Source of the DNA: Prunella strophiata
Lineage: Eukaryota > Chordata > Aves > Passeriformes > Prunellidae
NCBI GenBank assembly: GCA_036583965.1
Contig: JAZBQD010000014.1
Span: 40,286,990 to 40,350,989 of the forward strand
Length of the DNA stretch: 64,000 nt
Reading direction: 5' to 3'
Part shown: one piece after another, positions 1 through 14,000 of the stretch
How the letters are laid out: every line of letters begins with the position of its first letter
Position numbering within the stretch: position 1 is the first letter of the stretch
Notes under the pieces: model-generated
Told to the model about the DNA's origin: nothing
Database searches by the model: none
The model's input: only the letters and a program-made list of their open reading frames with translations
Position numbers and translations under genes: made by a program

Positions 1-91
1 CTGATAAACTCACAGCCAAACTCAGCAATATTTCACAAACAGTCTGACACTCCCCTCTTTCATTAATGGGCCTTGGGTTTTTTTCTTTTAG

Positions 92-243
92 GTTCGAGTC
101 TATGACCTCCTGCAGTATGAGCATGGGCCAGATGATGTTCTGATCCTAGCTACAGATGGACTCTGGGATGTGCTGTTAAATGAAGAAGTGGCAGAAGCTG
201 TCACTAACTTTCTACCGAACTGTGACCCTGATGATCCCCACAG
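92..243 (+). CDS. PPM1H: PPM1H penultimate coding exon
   Basis: A T-rich tract followed by AG at 90-91 gives the acceptor; GT at 244-245 gives the donor. The 152-bp exon starts in phase 0 with VRVYDLL and ends after two bases of an Arg codon. It carries the PP2C motif ATDGLWDVL, whose Asp is a metal ligand in this family, and an acidic run NCDPDDPH near its end. Confidence 0.95.
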
Positions 244-3200
244 GTTTGTGCCCATCCCTGATTTTCTAGCTTCTCCATAGAAGAGCACTTTCTGCTAACA
301 TATTTTTTTAGAAAGTAGGATATGAATGGCATTTGGGAAATATGCAACACATACAAGAAGACATTTTTATAGGTTGGATGAAGCCTCTACAGCAAATGTG
401 AGTTGCAGTTGGAGCAGGGGCTTTGTTATAACTCAGAAATGCCTGCCTTCAAAGGAGTAGGTGTGGGATCACAGTATCATGACATGGGATCCATTTTGTT
501 TGCTGTGTGAGGTCCTGTAACAGCCATAGGAGGCTCAGGAGGAACATGGCAACAAGTCTCTCATCTGGATAATCCCATAACACTAAAGATTGCTTCTCAG
601 AAGGACATCCTCAATATCTCCCTCTCTCTCTCTCTCACTGTGTATGTATATAAATACTGCACACTGTGGTTCCCACTCATTCCTAGTCATGGTGTGACCT
701 TTAAACCCACCTTCCATCGAGGATGCTCAGTGCTACCAGCTGCAGGACAGGTGTGGTGACAGAACAGGTGGAAAGTCTGACTTGTGTTTCATTTAATTAG
801 ATCCTCCTTCATTCATCATTTTAATCTATCTCATGTTCTTCATTTTTCTATCTTTATCACATCTTAGATTATCAGTTTCTGTCCTTAAAACATAACATCA
901 TGCAAACAAATGAGTTCCCAAACAACCATCTAGAAGCTGTCTGCCTTGAGAGAGTCCATAGGTTTGTCTACTACTGAGTTCAGTGTCATTGTGAATTAAA
1001 ATATTATGCCAGATATCAGAAGTCTCTTGCTTGTAAATGAGACTGTGAAAGTGGAAAGAGCTTTATTTGTTCTTAGGGACTGTTCAGGAAGGGAAGTGTG
1101 TGTTGCTAGTGAATTTAGGGCCTCTACCAACTGTGTTCTGCCCTCACCCTTGGCTGAGAGTGAGGAAGAGAGATTTTACAAATCCCCAATTGATCTGTGG
1201 AAAGTGGAGTTTCAGAAATAGCTAAGACCTGTCTCAAAATGCTTGCTGTTTCTCATATTTCTAAGTGGTCATCTTCACAGGGTCAGCCCTGTTCATCAAC
1301 AAACAAGATAACTGGGTATGGACACCTTGACAGTGATTTGGGTTTTAAAGGGAGAAGCACCTTCAAAATAACTCAACAGCAGTATTTCTTGCCCTGACAC
1401 TTAAAAATATGGAATGCAAAAAGAAGTTTTGCTGCAATTATCAGGAGAATGGATGATTGATGATTATCATGAAGCTGCAACTACAATATTTTGCCCATAC
1501 CCTTATGCCAAAGATGGGATGTGGTATTAATGACAGCCCCAGGCCATCTCTACTTCAGCAAGACATGCAGCTGTGTCTGCCCTCTCTCTGGGAGGAGATC
1601 AGACAGGATCAGCTAAGGGCATTTCCAGGGCATCTGGCAGTGTGTTATGCAGATGTGCCATTAATTTAAGGTAGGAGGAGATGAACTATCCAGTCAACTT
1701 TCAGTTATTCCCTAACACCATTCAGACATGCTGTGGTGCTTTTGTTCTCGTTCCTGCACCCTTGAGATTCTTGCAAAGGCACCTGGTAACATGCAATACC
1801 TCTGTCCTGCTCTATCTCCGTTCTCATCTATCTCATCCATCTCATTTGGGAAAGGCTTGGCCCTGCCTTCCATCCTCACCAGTCCCATCTGTTGAGAATA
1901 CAGTCAGGGTGTGTTGTGTCTGTCTTGTTCCTTTTGGTCTTTACTAAGCTGATGGTGATGGCCACCATTGCTTTAGTAGGAAGCAGGATTCTTCAAGCTT
2001 TTTGACTTGTTAGGTGAGTTATTTCATCCTCTACAGAACACTCAGAGCAATGAGAGACACTAAAGGAAAATTGTATTTTTCTTCGTTTTGATTTAGATTT
2101 TCTCATACTGGTTTAGTAATTGTGGGGGATTAGTCACTGTTTGTGCCAGTGTGAGTACCACACATTCCAGAGCTAAGCCTGCTGTTTATAACTTAGAATA
2201 AACTCATTTATTGGTGTTTGACCTACTGGTCTTTGAATGGACATCTCAATTGTAAATAAATTTGTTCTTTTAAGCAACTTTGTGCCAGATCGTTTAGAGG
2301 CTTACAAATAGTGATGGCAAGACATTTCTCATGCCAGCATGCAAAAGGTAATTAGAGCAGTCCCTCATATAGTTTACAATGATATTTATGAAAATTACCT
2401 ATGTGGAATTGCTCTTGCTGCTTGGTTGTAAAGAATATTTAAAGGTTTTAAAGTACTGTGTGAGAGGTTCTACATAATTATTTCACAGTGGTCTAAATGA
2501 GGTATAACTAATGAATTTACTGTAGCATTCCAGCTCAAGCTGTGGAGCTACATTCATTCCTCTCACTAGTCTGTGACAGAAGAATCTCCTTTGCTGTATT
2601 ATAAATGTTATGTTTAAAAGAAATGTTATCCCAGAAAATGTCAGGTTCTGTGATGGGTGCGGTGACATAATCTGCGGTGAGGTGATCAGCCAAAAATGGA
2701 ATATCTCTAGGGATGTAGAAAACTTGTCAGAATGTAAGAGACTTGCACCCTGGGTTTGGCAATGCTGTAGTCTTCAGGAGAACCAACCTGTGGAGCAGCC
2801 TCTGGATCCACCTGACCCAATAGCCTACTTATTTCCTGACAGCAGCATATTAGAAAAGCAAAGAGAAAAAAAAAAAAAAAAGCCTAAAGAGGATTTTAGA
2901 GCTGCAGAGTACTTATCTATTACATAATTAGCTCCTTGCGGGACCAATATCCCTCCCATTTGAATTAGAAGTCACTTTATAGCCTGATGGGTAAGAGCTT
3001 ACAGCCCTCAGCAGTGCTCTTGGGACTCTCTCCTGGTGGTACTTACTGTGAGTATTTGTTGCCCACATAAAAAACAGTTTATGAATTCTGTTGAACATAG
3101 CATCTGCCTGGACGTCTCCAAGTGCAGGGAGAGCAAAGTCCTTAGGTCTCTCTTCATCCAGCCATGCAGACGCAGCTTCAGGGGATTTGGGCACACATTT

Positions 3201-6200
3201 GTTTAGAGAACAGTTCCTGTGTGAGGCTGTGGTGGAGTGAAGAGGCTGGGATGGAGCTGGATTTCTTAGCCAGCTCATTTCTTATGGGTCTTGTGGCAGA
3301 GGAGCGTTACAGGGCTCCCAGTGAAGACAGGTGGCAGTGCCACTGGTGCTGTCCATACATCAGCTCTCTGAAGAGCTATGGAGAACTGTGACTCTCTGCC
3401 AACTTCCTTCAGCTGCATGTATGCACATTTACCCCCGACCTTGGGAATCTTTTATTTCTCACCCTTCCTTTTGTCATTTCTTGTCCCCTCATTTTCCCTC
3501 TCACACTCACTAGAGATTTATGAGGATGCTGAGGAGCTCCTCCACCTCTGCTGGGTGTGAGGACATAAGAAGCTGCTCAGACAGCAGCATGATTCCCCCA
3601 CTGTCACCATTTCTCCTTCAGTACTTTGACTGATCAATACAGAAAGCTTTGGCATAAGAAAAAACCTCCATATATTTATTCTTAAAACACAAAAGTTGTA
3701 TTCCAGCAAGGCTATTCATTAGGAGGAAGTGGATACTTTAAAACTACTTCAGCAGTTCTCTAATGCTGTCTCGACAGCTGAATCCCAATTTGACAGCACT
3801 GGAGAATAAAACATTCGGTAATGGACTGCTGCTGCTATTCATCTCCAGATACAAGAGACTCACCCTATCTCTTCTAGTGCCAAGTTGAACAGCATTGCTT
3901 CAATTCAGCTCTACACAGGAGAGGAATACTTTACTTCACTACTCCTTCACCTGTTCCTTTTTCTTTGCTTCATTGTGCTGGTTTTCTTGAGTATTTCACG
4001 GTTTGTCTACAAGAGAATTTCTTGTTTATTAAAATTCTTTTTTTTTATCTTCCTCTCTCCAAACATTCAGCAGCAAAAGCCAAATACAATCAAAAGCAAT
4101 ACTCATTCCTTTGTACTCCTTAGATGTGGAGAGTCCTTGTTAATTAGAAAAAGCAGGAAGGCAAAGTTTTCTTGCAGAATGATGGGTGTTTCTTAAATTC
4201 TGACAATAGCTGAGAAATCTTTGGGAAATATGTTCTTGCCAAAATTCACTCAGCATCAGACATGCTGTGAATAAATATTTCACTTTCTTGCTTGCCACGT
4301 GGAGTCCTTTTGTTCCCTCGCCCAGCATCTGATTTGAGAACTGAGGAGTGCAAGTATGTATGATTGGGTTTTTTCCCTCTAGAAAACACGATTTCATGTT
4401 GCATTAGGACAGTAAGGGCAGTGCTTCCTTGTTACATCCTGAAGCCCTAGCTCAAGGTTGAGGCACAGACTGATCTCAGAACATGCGGACAGTGCACGTG
4501 TGTATGCAAGCATGTGTGTTAGATTTCATGTCTTTGGGCCCTTCTTTTACTGCTAAAGTAAATCATTTGTCAAAACTAGTGAGGCCTGGAAATTTTATGC
4601 CTCAGTACCATTAGGAACAGTGGGTGCATTGCAGTTGTACAACATCACTTGAATTTGGCATCAAGCTGTTTGAGTAGTCAAGCGTTGGTTCATTTGCATT
4701 GAAGAAATCTTTCTAGTACAGCAAATATATCTACTCTTGATTCAAAGGAGTCCTCTGAGTTCAAGGCATCAAAACTCTAGGCACAAACACAACTGGGGTT
4801 TGTTTCTTTTTCTTCTTTTATCCCCAGAGACTGAGTAAAGTCCCTATGATAGAAATTACAACTTAATAAGGAATTCTGTGGTGAAAAGTTCTAAGGTTAG
4901 AAGAGTCCTGGGTAACTGATAAACCTAAACACACACACAGTACTTCTGATCAACAGAGATACTGTCCTTTCCCTTTCTACAGATGAGATCTGGGCAGATC
5001 ATTTCTGATCAAGGACCCTCCCTAGAAAAGGGTGTATTGAAATGCAAACCCTTCTTGTCCTTTCTGGTTTTGGAAACAGAGGTGTGCTTTAGTTCTGGAG
5101 GCCTGTGTGTGTGGCTTCAGAGAGCCCTGCATCAACCTGGAGGTTGATACACTTTTAATAAAAACCATGCAGACTGGTGGTTTTTTTCTTGTTGCTCTTT
5201 AAACTATTCAGTTAATTTTAATTATCAAATCATAGAAAAGCTTGCCTCCACCCAGTCAAATTCAAAACCTCTTAGCTGGGTGTTGGGCTGATGAAGTAAA
5301 ACACGTGACAGTAGCTGTTCACCCATAATGAGATTTCTTTCAGAGAAAACTTCTAAGTGAGTACACAGATGTGTTGATGTAGTAACAGCAGGTGAAGCAG
5401 TAAGGGAGAACATGACAGAGCACTGTCTATGCACCTTTTGGACTCAGAGCACCCTTCTGGCCCCAAGCAGCATGTGGTAGTTTTTCAGGACAGAAAAATA
5501 ACTCCCATAAATCCAATGCCACTCAGCCCAGCACAGGCTGGAAGTTTTGAAGCAATGTGAAAGTTGGTATTTCACTAAATTAAGCACTTGACCACTCACA
5601 TTAATGCAGTTTTCACTGAACTCCTACATGTGAAAGAACTGTGGGACTTAGTTAATCTGATCATATTAACTGTAAGTTTCCTTTTCCAGTTTCAGAATAA
5701 AAGAGATTTAAAAGTCATTTCTGTGGTCCAGAAAATAGACAAGTTAGTCTTAAAGTGAAATTCGGATTTTATTTTTATGCTCTATTACTTGCTATCAAAT
5801 TACTTTCTTTGTTACAGCTCATTTCTGAAATAGTTGAGCCATGTTTACCTTCAGGTGTGTCAGTGAACAAGTGTGTAGTTTTCAACAAGTAGTGTTATTG
5901 GGGTCCTCAATTTTTCAGACTACTACTAGAAAGCAAATTTGTTAAGGCAAGTGTGTTTAATATTTTTCTGAAGATAGGTGAGGCCAGACACCTGGAATGG
6001 CCAGTGACTTTCGATCAAGCAGTGCCTGTCAAATAGCTTTACATTCTTATTCAGGAACTGTCACTGAACTGGAAGGAGTTGCTTTGTGCATATGCCATGG
6101 TTTGTGTTTCTCCTGCCTGCTTCTAAAACACTGGGAAGCATGTCTTGGTAGGTCACAACATTAAATCTGGCAGGCAGCAGGCTGTGCAAACCCACTTTGC

Positions 6201-6392
6201 CCATGGAGACACCCCTCCCTGGCTGTACTGTGCCCTTTCCACAGGTACACGCTGGTGGCGCAGGACCTGGTGATGCGAGCCAGGGGAGTGCTCAAGGACC
6301 GGGGCTGGCGGATATCCAACGACAGGCTGGGCTCTGGAGACGACATCTCCGTCTACGTCATCCCTTTGATCCACGGGAACAAGCAGTCCTGA
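92..6392 (+). CDS. PPM1H: PPM1H, last two coding exons: join(92..243, 6245..6392)
   Basis: C-terminal 99 residues of a PP2C-type (PPM) Mg2+/Mn2+-dependent serine/threonine phosphatase. Both exons show consensus splice sites and the join restores one Arg codon (AG|G). Visible family motifs are ATDGLWDVL in the first exon, containing a metal-site Asp, and [12 protein letters not shown] in the second, containing the C-terminal metal-site Asp pair. The terminus IHGNKQS distinguishes PPM1H from its paralogues PPM1J and PPM1M, going by my recall of the human protein. Established role: PPM1H dephosphorylates LRRK2-phosphorylated Rab8/Rab10 near the Golgi and also p27. The rest of the gene lies upstream of base 1. 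The gene converges with MON2. Identification is by recognition of the translated sequence, not by a database search. Confidence 0.95.
244..6244 (+). other. PPM1H: PPM1H last intron
   Basis: A 6.0-kb GT-AG intron. I see no further exon, RNA gene or recognisable transposon in it. It contains a short CT-rich tract near 617 and an A-run near 2867. The open frames inside show no family motif and no codon structure, so I treat them as chance. Confidence 0.85.
617..636. repeat. short (CT)n microsatellite
   Basis: Twenty bases of almost pure alternating C and T in the PPM1H intron. Confidence 0.8.
6245..6392 (+). CDS. PPM1H: PPM1H terminal coding exon with stop
   Basis: The acceptor AG is at 6243-6244 after a pyrimidine tract. 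The 148-bp exon completes the split Arg codon, then reads [14 protein letters not shown], then the [12 protein letters not shown] motif of the PP2C fold, and stops at TGA 6390-6392. Together with the preceding exon it gives exactly 100 codons including the stop. The exon is clearly GC-richer than its surroundings, as expected for coding sequence in an AT-rich intron context. Confidence 0.96.
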
Positions 6393-6568
6393 GAGGAGCA
6401 CCAAGAGGGGTTATAGGATGGGGATCTTTTGGGGAAGGGCCTGTAAGAGACAGTAGGTTTTTGGTGGTTTGACCAGGACACTTCCAGTTGATGTAATCTT
6501 GTCAAAACTAATGCTGGAGGGGTATGTTTCTGCCCAAAAGGTAGGGTTCTGCACATACACTGTATATG

Positions 6569-6574
6569 ATTAAA
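6569..6574 (+). terminator. PPM1H: possible proximal poly(A) signal ATTAAA
   Basis: An ATTAAA hexamer about 180 bases after the PPM1H stop. It could give a short 3' UTR form. No strong GT-rich element follows immediately, so its use is uncertain. Confidence 0.3.
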
Positions 6575-8466
6575 GATAACCCTTGAGATTCCAATTTCCC
6601 TACAGAAATGGTTTTGGTGCTTAACAGGAATGGGATTTAAATGCTGCTAGCATATTATGAATTCTGTCATCCCTCTAGGTGGGGTGGGGAATTAATTTTT
6701 TTCTCAGTTTACCATGTAGCTTGGAAGAGCCATTTCAGTTGTGAAAGTAGAAGTGGGTATCAGAAGCCAAGGAGGCTCCTGAAATCTACCCCCAAATATT
6801 CAGAAGGGGGCTTGGGTCACATCTCATTTAAGAATATAGATATACATATATGAGACTCAAGAGTTTTCTTTCAGAAAGTTGTATTCATGACTTATCTATG
6901 GACAACTTCAAACTTGTGTAATCCTTTGAGCCCCCATTTCCCTCTCCTGTCTCTTCTTCAGTAGACTATACCTCCTGTATTTTAGTAGGAAAACTGAAAT
7001 TGGTTTCAGTGTAACTATGCCTGTTTACTGCAGCTAAAAACAGTCACCTGCAAAGTTTTCCAGGAGAAGTAGGTCACAGTCCTGTATGGCAGAATTTATT
7101 CTGGGATGAGGAGTTACTTGTCAAGATTTCTTGTTGTGTGTATGCCACGATTATACAGAGCATGCAAACTCAGCTTTATGTGATGTTTACCTGGAGGCCG
7201 TGGTTTCTTTGGGATCAGAGATTTACATTCATTGAATGATTCTGCCTGCTTTATCCTGTTGAAAGGATCCCTGACCATAAATTTTTTCCATCAGTTGAGA
7301 TTTAGTAAATTTGTTTGGGCTCCTGAGTGGGTCTTCAGTCAGACTTCTACTTGAAGTAGTGCTATTGTTCTCATTAGAAATTTGGATACACAGATAGTGA
7401 TTTATTTCAGAGGTGTTTCAGTTCTTCCTGCTTCATTTATTATTCAGTATACCTTCGCCTGCCTCAGAAAGGGACAGCTAAAAGCTTTCTGTCCTCAAGG
7501 CATTGAGAATTGTACTCAAGGATCACAAGATGACTGTGATAGATACAAGTCCTTGGCTTGCTTCAGCTCTTTTCTTAGCAGTGATAATTTAAATAAAGAA
7601 AATGTGTGTAAAACATTTTTGACATGAAAGCAGTAGTCCAGGAAAGAAACAAGTGAGCAAGTCTGCAGGTGTAACCTGGCTGCCTAGTCCATGCAGGCAG
7701 CTCTCTTACTTCATTAGCAGGAATTAAGAAACTAAATCAGAAAGTTCTAACATACAGGCAGGTATATTGGCTGGGGAGCCAACTTCCACCTGATTTGTGC
7801 CCAGACCACATTGATGTGGAGCTGTTCATCTGGTTTGTACTTCTTTGATAAGGAAAAAGACAGGGAGCTGACATTATGGTAGGGCACTGACTAGGGAGCT
7901 CACAAACATTGTGTCCTTTCCAAAAGAGGAGGAGGTGCTGTGCCCTTTGCAGGCTTTCTCCTGAACAGGTGTGGCCCAGAGCTTGCCACTTCTGTAATCC
8001 ATGATGTGCTGTGTAAACACGGCACAAGCCCAAGTGCAGTGCAGCTGCCCAGATGCTGTGTTTGACTGCATCTGGAAGTACAGTGTGGTGGATTTAAACT
8101 ACTTTTGCTCCAAATCTCTAGACCCAGAAGAGTTTCAGGATGAAAGCAGGCAATGTGGAGAGTTGAACAGCTCAAACATTGCAGCAAGCTGTATGATTCT
8201 AGCCGTGAATCAGTTCCCCAGTGCCTCATGTGATAAAGCTGTACAGAACATGGAGGTTTTACATTCTAGAGCTTCAGTATAAATCAATGGCATATCTGAT
8301 TATGTGTTCTCATGCTTTCTTTCCTGATTTTTTTTTCTCTTTACTTCTTTTTCTGTGTGCATCTGGGTGAAAAGAGAGGCTTGGAGTCTAGAATATTTTT
8401 CACATGGCCCCTCATGTTTTAAAGTTTAAGCAAGAGATCTTCTCTTGCAGATTTTTTTTTTTGCCT

Positions 8467-8472
8467 AATAAA
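8467..8472 (+). terminator. PPM1H: possible internal poly(A) signal AATAAA
   Basis: AATAAA followed within about 40 bases by a TG-rich stretch (cctgttgtctctttg). A plausible alternative 3' end for PPM1H about 2.1 kb after the stop. Confidence 0.35.
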
Positions 8473-11071
8473 CTTAAAAACATGCTTTTCATGCTCTGTG
8501 TAACTCCTGTTGTCTCTTTGCAGATGCAGTTGTGTAATCCTCTAGCAATTCAGATCCTCTTTGACAAAAATTAGTGCTGACAAATCTGGTGAAATCATCT
8601 GAACAGCAAAGACACTGGTGCTTGCTGGCACCAACTACAAGCCCAGGTCAAATATTTCAGTGCTGATGCACTATTGGTCTTCGTTTGGTAACGTGGTGTC
8701 AATACACATACCAGTCACTATAAAACCACTGAGTTCCACCAATGTGGTGGAAATAGATTTCCAGTGTAGCATTTGCCAAAATTTGAAAGTGAAGTTTCAA
8801 TGGCAATGGAAAAGCCATCTTCTCATTCAGGGGTGTTTTTAAATGTACCCCTGAAGAGATGGGTTAGCAGACTGCATGACTTGGTGGAAGCAAACTGGCA
8901 GGTGACTTCTCAGAACATGATCTGGTGGGCTGGTGAATCAGTCTGAACAGTGTTTGTTGTTCATCTGAGGCACTTCCATCAGTCAGGAGCTTCTCTGCAG
9001 CAGCTGGGCCCAGGCTGAGTTATGGTCATTGTCAGCCCCTCTCCCAGAAAGGGCAGAAATACAGTATCAACAATTAGTGTCAATTAATGAATTCTGAGAA
9101 CTTTAGTAAAAGGTTTTATACTCAGATGTATGTGACTGAAACTATGCTGTGACACTTTTTGTTTTGCTTTTTTACAAAGTATCTGTTACACATTTAGGTG
9201 CTTGCCTCCCTGGAGGGTCTGGCACATCTCTGATCCATGCATTAGCACTTTTACCTGCTTTCAGTAGGAGGTTCTTGCATACCTGAGCTGGGGTCATGCT
9301 TTGCTTCGAGGCATGGTATTAATACATATACACACCTAAGGCTCACAGAAACAGCAGGCAGAAGTCATTTATTGGGGAGGTATTATGTGAGAAGCAAGAA
9401 TAATTAAAAGCACTTCCAATTCCTTTTAAAGGCTGAATTACTTCCGCATTGCACAGCATTAGAAAACACTGATGGCAGGGAGGATACCTGGTGCACAATG
9501 CCATTTTTCAGATGCAGGATGGGTACTGCCATGTTCAGACTTGCAGCTGCTCTAGGGCTCAGTGAAGCTCCTAAGTTAGGAGCAGACAGCTTGTGTCCTC
9601 AAACTGGAGCAAGTTAGGCACCAAGTCCAAATTTTAGATCCCTGGCATGTCATCTTAGTTACTGCCTGATGCCCGCAGTGCTCTGGCTTTTTGCCAGTCA
9701 AGTTCCCTTGGTATCCAAAACTGCTACAGCCTCAGCAGCAAGGAACCTCAGTCCTGAGTTACATTTGCATTCATACTGTGATTGCACACAGTGCTCTGCC
9801 TGGCCTGTGCATAGGCACTGCTTAGAAAGTTGGGCAAATTCTTGTCCTTCCTTGGATAATGGCAGGGAAAGGTGCCAGTAAAGGAGTTCCAGTTAGCTTC
9901 AGTGTTGCACTGTCTTCTGCTGCCCAGTCCTGTCCCATTTCTAGAAACTCAAAACCAAGAAGCTTTTACCATTCTCCCAGAAATACCGTTGCAGAAAGTA
10001 GAATAGCCATTTCAGATATTTTTATCTTGCACTACAGCCTAAAATTTTCTTTATTTAATTTTGTGAAGAAGGTGGTTAGAAATTTAATTTACACCAGATT
10101 ATGTAACACACAACCATCTTCTGGTGCATTAAGACAATAATGCTTCCTTCATGAACACAAAAGTGTATTGTCTGAAAGGGCTGCTGTTCAGTGGCCTCAC
10201 ACTGGTGAATTTTTTAAAATAAATTCTAAGAAACAACAGGGCTAACAGACTAAATGAAAAGTGGTAAGAATCTGCTGTTAATAGTGGATTTCCATTTGCA
10301 GTTACTTCTGTGTTGAAATATGACAAGAGGTTTTGTGAGGTACTGTCAACTCTGTCCCTCCAGGATGTTTCTGAAGGACTGCTCTTGATGTTTGGGCAGA
10401 TTTTGGTTCTGAACCTCTGCTAGGTTTTTAAAGAACACTACATGCTTCGAGCAAATCTGCTGTGTTTCTTCCAGCCTTGGTGTTTTCCTTTTATTTTACA
10501 TTTTTCTATCAAACACGAATGGCAAACCATGTGAAACTGTTATTCCTCCCAGACATTTTAGGTATGTAAGTAGTTTTCCTCCATGTGTCCTAGATGAAGA
10601 CTCAGTGATGTGGCTGTCATAGAGAGAGTGACTAAATGATGCTGTAACTGTGCTGCTGTATTTCTACCTGTGATGTACTTGAAGGAGGATGCCCTTCTCC
10701 ACCTCCGTGCTCATTCTGTTTTCTTCTTTTTTTTTTAATCCATTGCTGTTGATGTTCTCTCATAGGTGTCTAATTTTGGGGTTTTTTTGATACCTGCCAT
10801 ATTTATCTTTCCTTAAATGGGCAGTTCATCTTAATATCTTGAGATCTGTACAACTGTCTAGGGTTTATGTGTCCTGAAGAAAGGATGACCTGCTGGAGGA
10901 AGATGTTTTGGACCAATGTACTTCTGCTTTGTGACTGTGAAATGTTAATCTTTTTGTAACCTAAGAACAAAAAAATGTTTAGTAAAGGGATATATTTTGT
11001 GTTTTTTGAAACTTTTCAGTGCAATGAACAAAAGAGGAGGATACTGAAGAAGTGTATGTGCAAAGTTTTAA

Positions 11072-11077
11072 AATAAA
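11072..11077 (+). terminator. PPM1H: likely distal PPM1H poly(A) signal AATAAA
   Basis: AATAAA inside an A/T-rich stretch, with a T-rich region from about 11119. It lies about 4.7 kb after the stop. Similar hexamers occur further on (for example near 12004 and 13973), so this choice is a judgement. Confidence 0.5.
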
Positions 11078-14000
11078 ATTTTAAATTATATATTATATAA
11101 TCCATCTAGATGTATAGTCATTTTTATTCTGCCTTTGTCAAGAACATTCCCTGAACATTCCCTTTCTTCATGGGTATTACTAATTGTGCCATGTGGACAA
11201 GTAGCACACTGCTTTACAAGGGAACTGATGATTCACTGGCAAAAGGTCTGACTCTTGGGTTATTGAAGTAAATTCCTTTGAGGTGCATTAGTGGATGGGT
11301 TGATCTGGAAGAGTTCAGCTGTAGGGTAGCTGTGAGAGCTTTGTGCTGCCATCAGATCACGATTCATCACTCAGACCTGCCAGTTGCCATGTTCTGACTC
11401 AGTGAAGAGCTGTGCAGAGTGATCCAGTACCAGCTCCCTGAGGCATTGGATGTAATTTTGGAAATGACAACATAGTTGGAGTAAGTTTTCCCTCATCCTC
11501 AGTTCCTTAGGAATCACTGTCTTAAACTCTGCTCTGAGTTAATGTTCGAGTAAGGGTGAATTCATGGATTACACTGAAGCAAGCTCTCATGGTTATTTAG
11601 TAACCAAAGGTGCTTTTGCAGGTACTGAAGATGCAAGAACTGTCACCAGCCTTGCCCTGTGCCAGCACAGCCATGGGCAGTGCCCACCTGGGTTGCCAGC
11701 AAGAGAATGAGAGCTGGGCATGTATCTCCTCGTTATATTTTGAAATATTGCACTGTAGCACAAGTGGTTTTCCTGCTTCCTATTTCACCTCGTGCTTAGT
11801 AGAAGAGCACTGAAAACATCTGTTCAGTGCTACTGTGGTTTTTAAAGTGCTGCACGTGCCCCTTGGATCCACTGAGCACAGTGGAGAGTGCAGAGAGAGG
11901 CAATGTGTTACTTTCTTTCACTCTTGCTTCACTACTCTTCACTAAGTCCTACCATTTATTACTGCAGTCTGACCTCAGTGTCAAGTTTAAAATTGCTGTG
12001 CAAATAAAACTTCAGCACAGCTTTGCCTGGCTTGCTGGGGTCAGCTGAATAATAAGTGTTGGTAGCATGCAGTGACAGGGAACTGTTCCACACCAACTGA
12101 ACCTAAAGGACCTTATTCCACATCATCCTTTTTGCATTTCCTATGCCATAAATTCTATAAGCTTGTAGATTATGTAAGGCTTCTTATTTTAAATTTTTTT
12201 TAGATGATTCATACAACTCTTACAATTTGGACATCAGTTTTTGTAACTCATGTAGGCAATAAGTCAGTGCTTTGCCAAATGATCCATTCATGTATCCTAT
12301 TGAATGTGCCCAGTTAACTAAAGTGACATAAGGGAACAATCCCAGTGATTTATTTTATTTTGTACAGTTTCTGTAAAACCAAGGCCTGAAATTTTGTCTT
12401 CTTAATGTATCCTGGTAGAGCAATGTACTTTCACAGAAAGTTGAATTCTTTATGCTTTTACACAGTGGCTTTTACTGATTCCAGAGTTTCTCTCATGCTT
12501 TCCAGGAAGGCTTATATCAATCAAGGTTTTTTCACATCCTGTTCTTGTTAGGAGGAAGGATGAAGGTTTTTTTAAAAAATCCTCCACTTCGCAAAACAAA
12601 GGATGCCATAACTTTTTGGGGATGTTAAAATAATTTCAGAGGAAGTGGTGTTTTGAGGGTGAGATTGTTACAAAGGAGTTTGATGAAGGTAGACAAAATG
12701 TGTCTACAGGTAGATAAAAACACATTATTTGGAGACTCTTAATAATTTAAGAATAATTATAAATTTGAAGCTGAAGCAATAGTCCACAACACTGTCACAA
12801 AAAGTTAAGGGGAGAGGGAGGTAGCTGCAGCAGAAGAAATAATTAGATCCTTACTGTAGCTAATTTAAGACTGATTATTTAGATGTGTAAATAGATAAGA
12901 TCTCTGAACCTTCATGAATTTGAGGCCACAAAATACTAGAATTACATTCTTTTTCTTAGGTGTTTTAGTGCATAATTTCTCAGTTTCTAGAGTCAAAGTA
13001 TCCTCATCCTGACCACAAGCATTTATTCCCGTAAGCAACAGAAATTAATCCCTTACAGTGTTCCTCTGTCAAGATGGCCCACAACCAGCTGAAATGATCT
13101 GGTGTTTTCTGTCAGCTTCTCAGTCATCCCTGGATTTACAAGTCTTGGTTGGGTGTTTTGCTTGTCTTTGGTAATTCAAGGACTTTCCCAGCAGACTGGA
13201 CTCCAACAGAGCATCTTCCAGATTTTTTTATGCTATGGGGTGGTATTTTTCCCTCTTTTCCTCTGCTTACTGTGCCCCTCTCAGATTTAAAACATTTTGG
13301 AGTAGTTGGCTGCTGTTTGAGATGAGTCACTGAGTCCCTGGCCATCCACCTCCTCCCACCACTTGCTTCCTGCAGGTGCTGACAGTGAGAGCATCACCAG
13401 CAATGCAGGAATGCTGGTACCTGAAGGGAAGACTCATAGAAGGGGAAATGGTTTCTTCATTATTCTGACATCGCTCATTACCTCTAAATAAAACTTACAT
13501 GCCTGTAATATTTTAATTTTCCAGTTTGAAAGGGGAAACTTTAATGGTATTTAAGTTGGTTTTAGAAGGCTCAACTTTTTGGACCATTGTTACCCCAGTT
13601 CTTTGGCTCAGTTATTCTCCAGGAAAAGTACTCCTCCTTGGCAAATTGAGGGCTGTCTGGAAAATCCAAAGGTTGTCACGCAAGCTCAGATACAGCATTT
13701 AGCTTCTCATATGATAGTCATTGTGTATTCCTGTAATTGCTACAACTTTCTGGGGACTAAGCAAAGAAACCTGAAATTTTGCTATTTTTGCTTTAAAAGG
13801 GTAAGACTTAAGAAAATGGAAATTCTGCAAGATACCCATGAGTAAAATTACAAGGAAAGATTCTGCTTTCCCATGAGAGTTACTGTGGAAGACAAATGAC
13901 TAGGCAGTCACCTTATGAAATAGCACAAATTGTTCCTAAATAGACACCATTTCTCTGCCCAGTATAATATTCAATAAAGCTCAAGGATGTTAAAGCAGCT

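Larger units (their letters stand above)
6393..11095 (+). other. PPM1H: PPM1H 3' UTR (probable)
   Basis: There is no coding structure after the PPM1H stop. An AATAAA at 11072 followed by an AT-rich stretch and then a T/GT-rich stretch (from about 11111) is the best end point. Shorter forms could end at ATTAAA 6569 or AATAAA 8467. The cleavage position is estimated from the signal, not observed. Confidence 0.6.
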
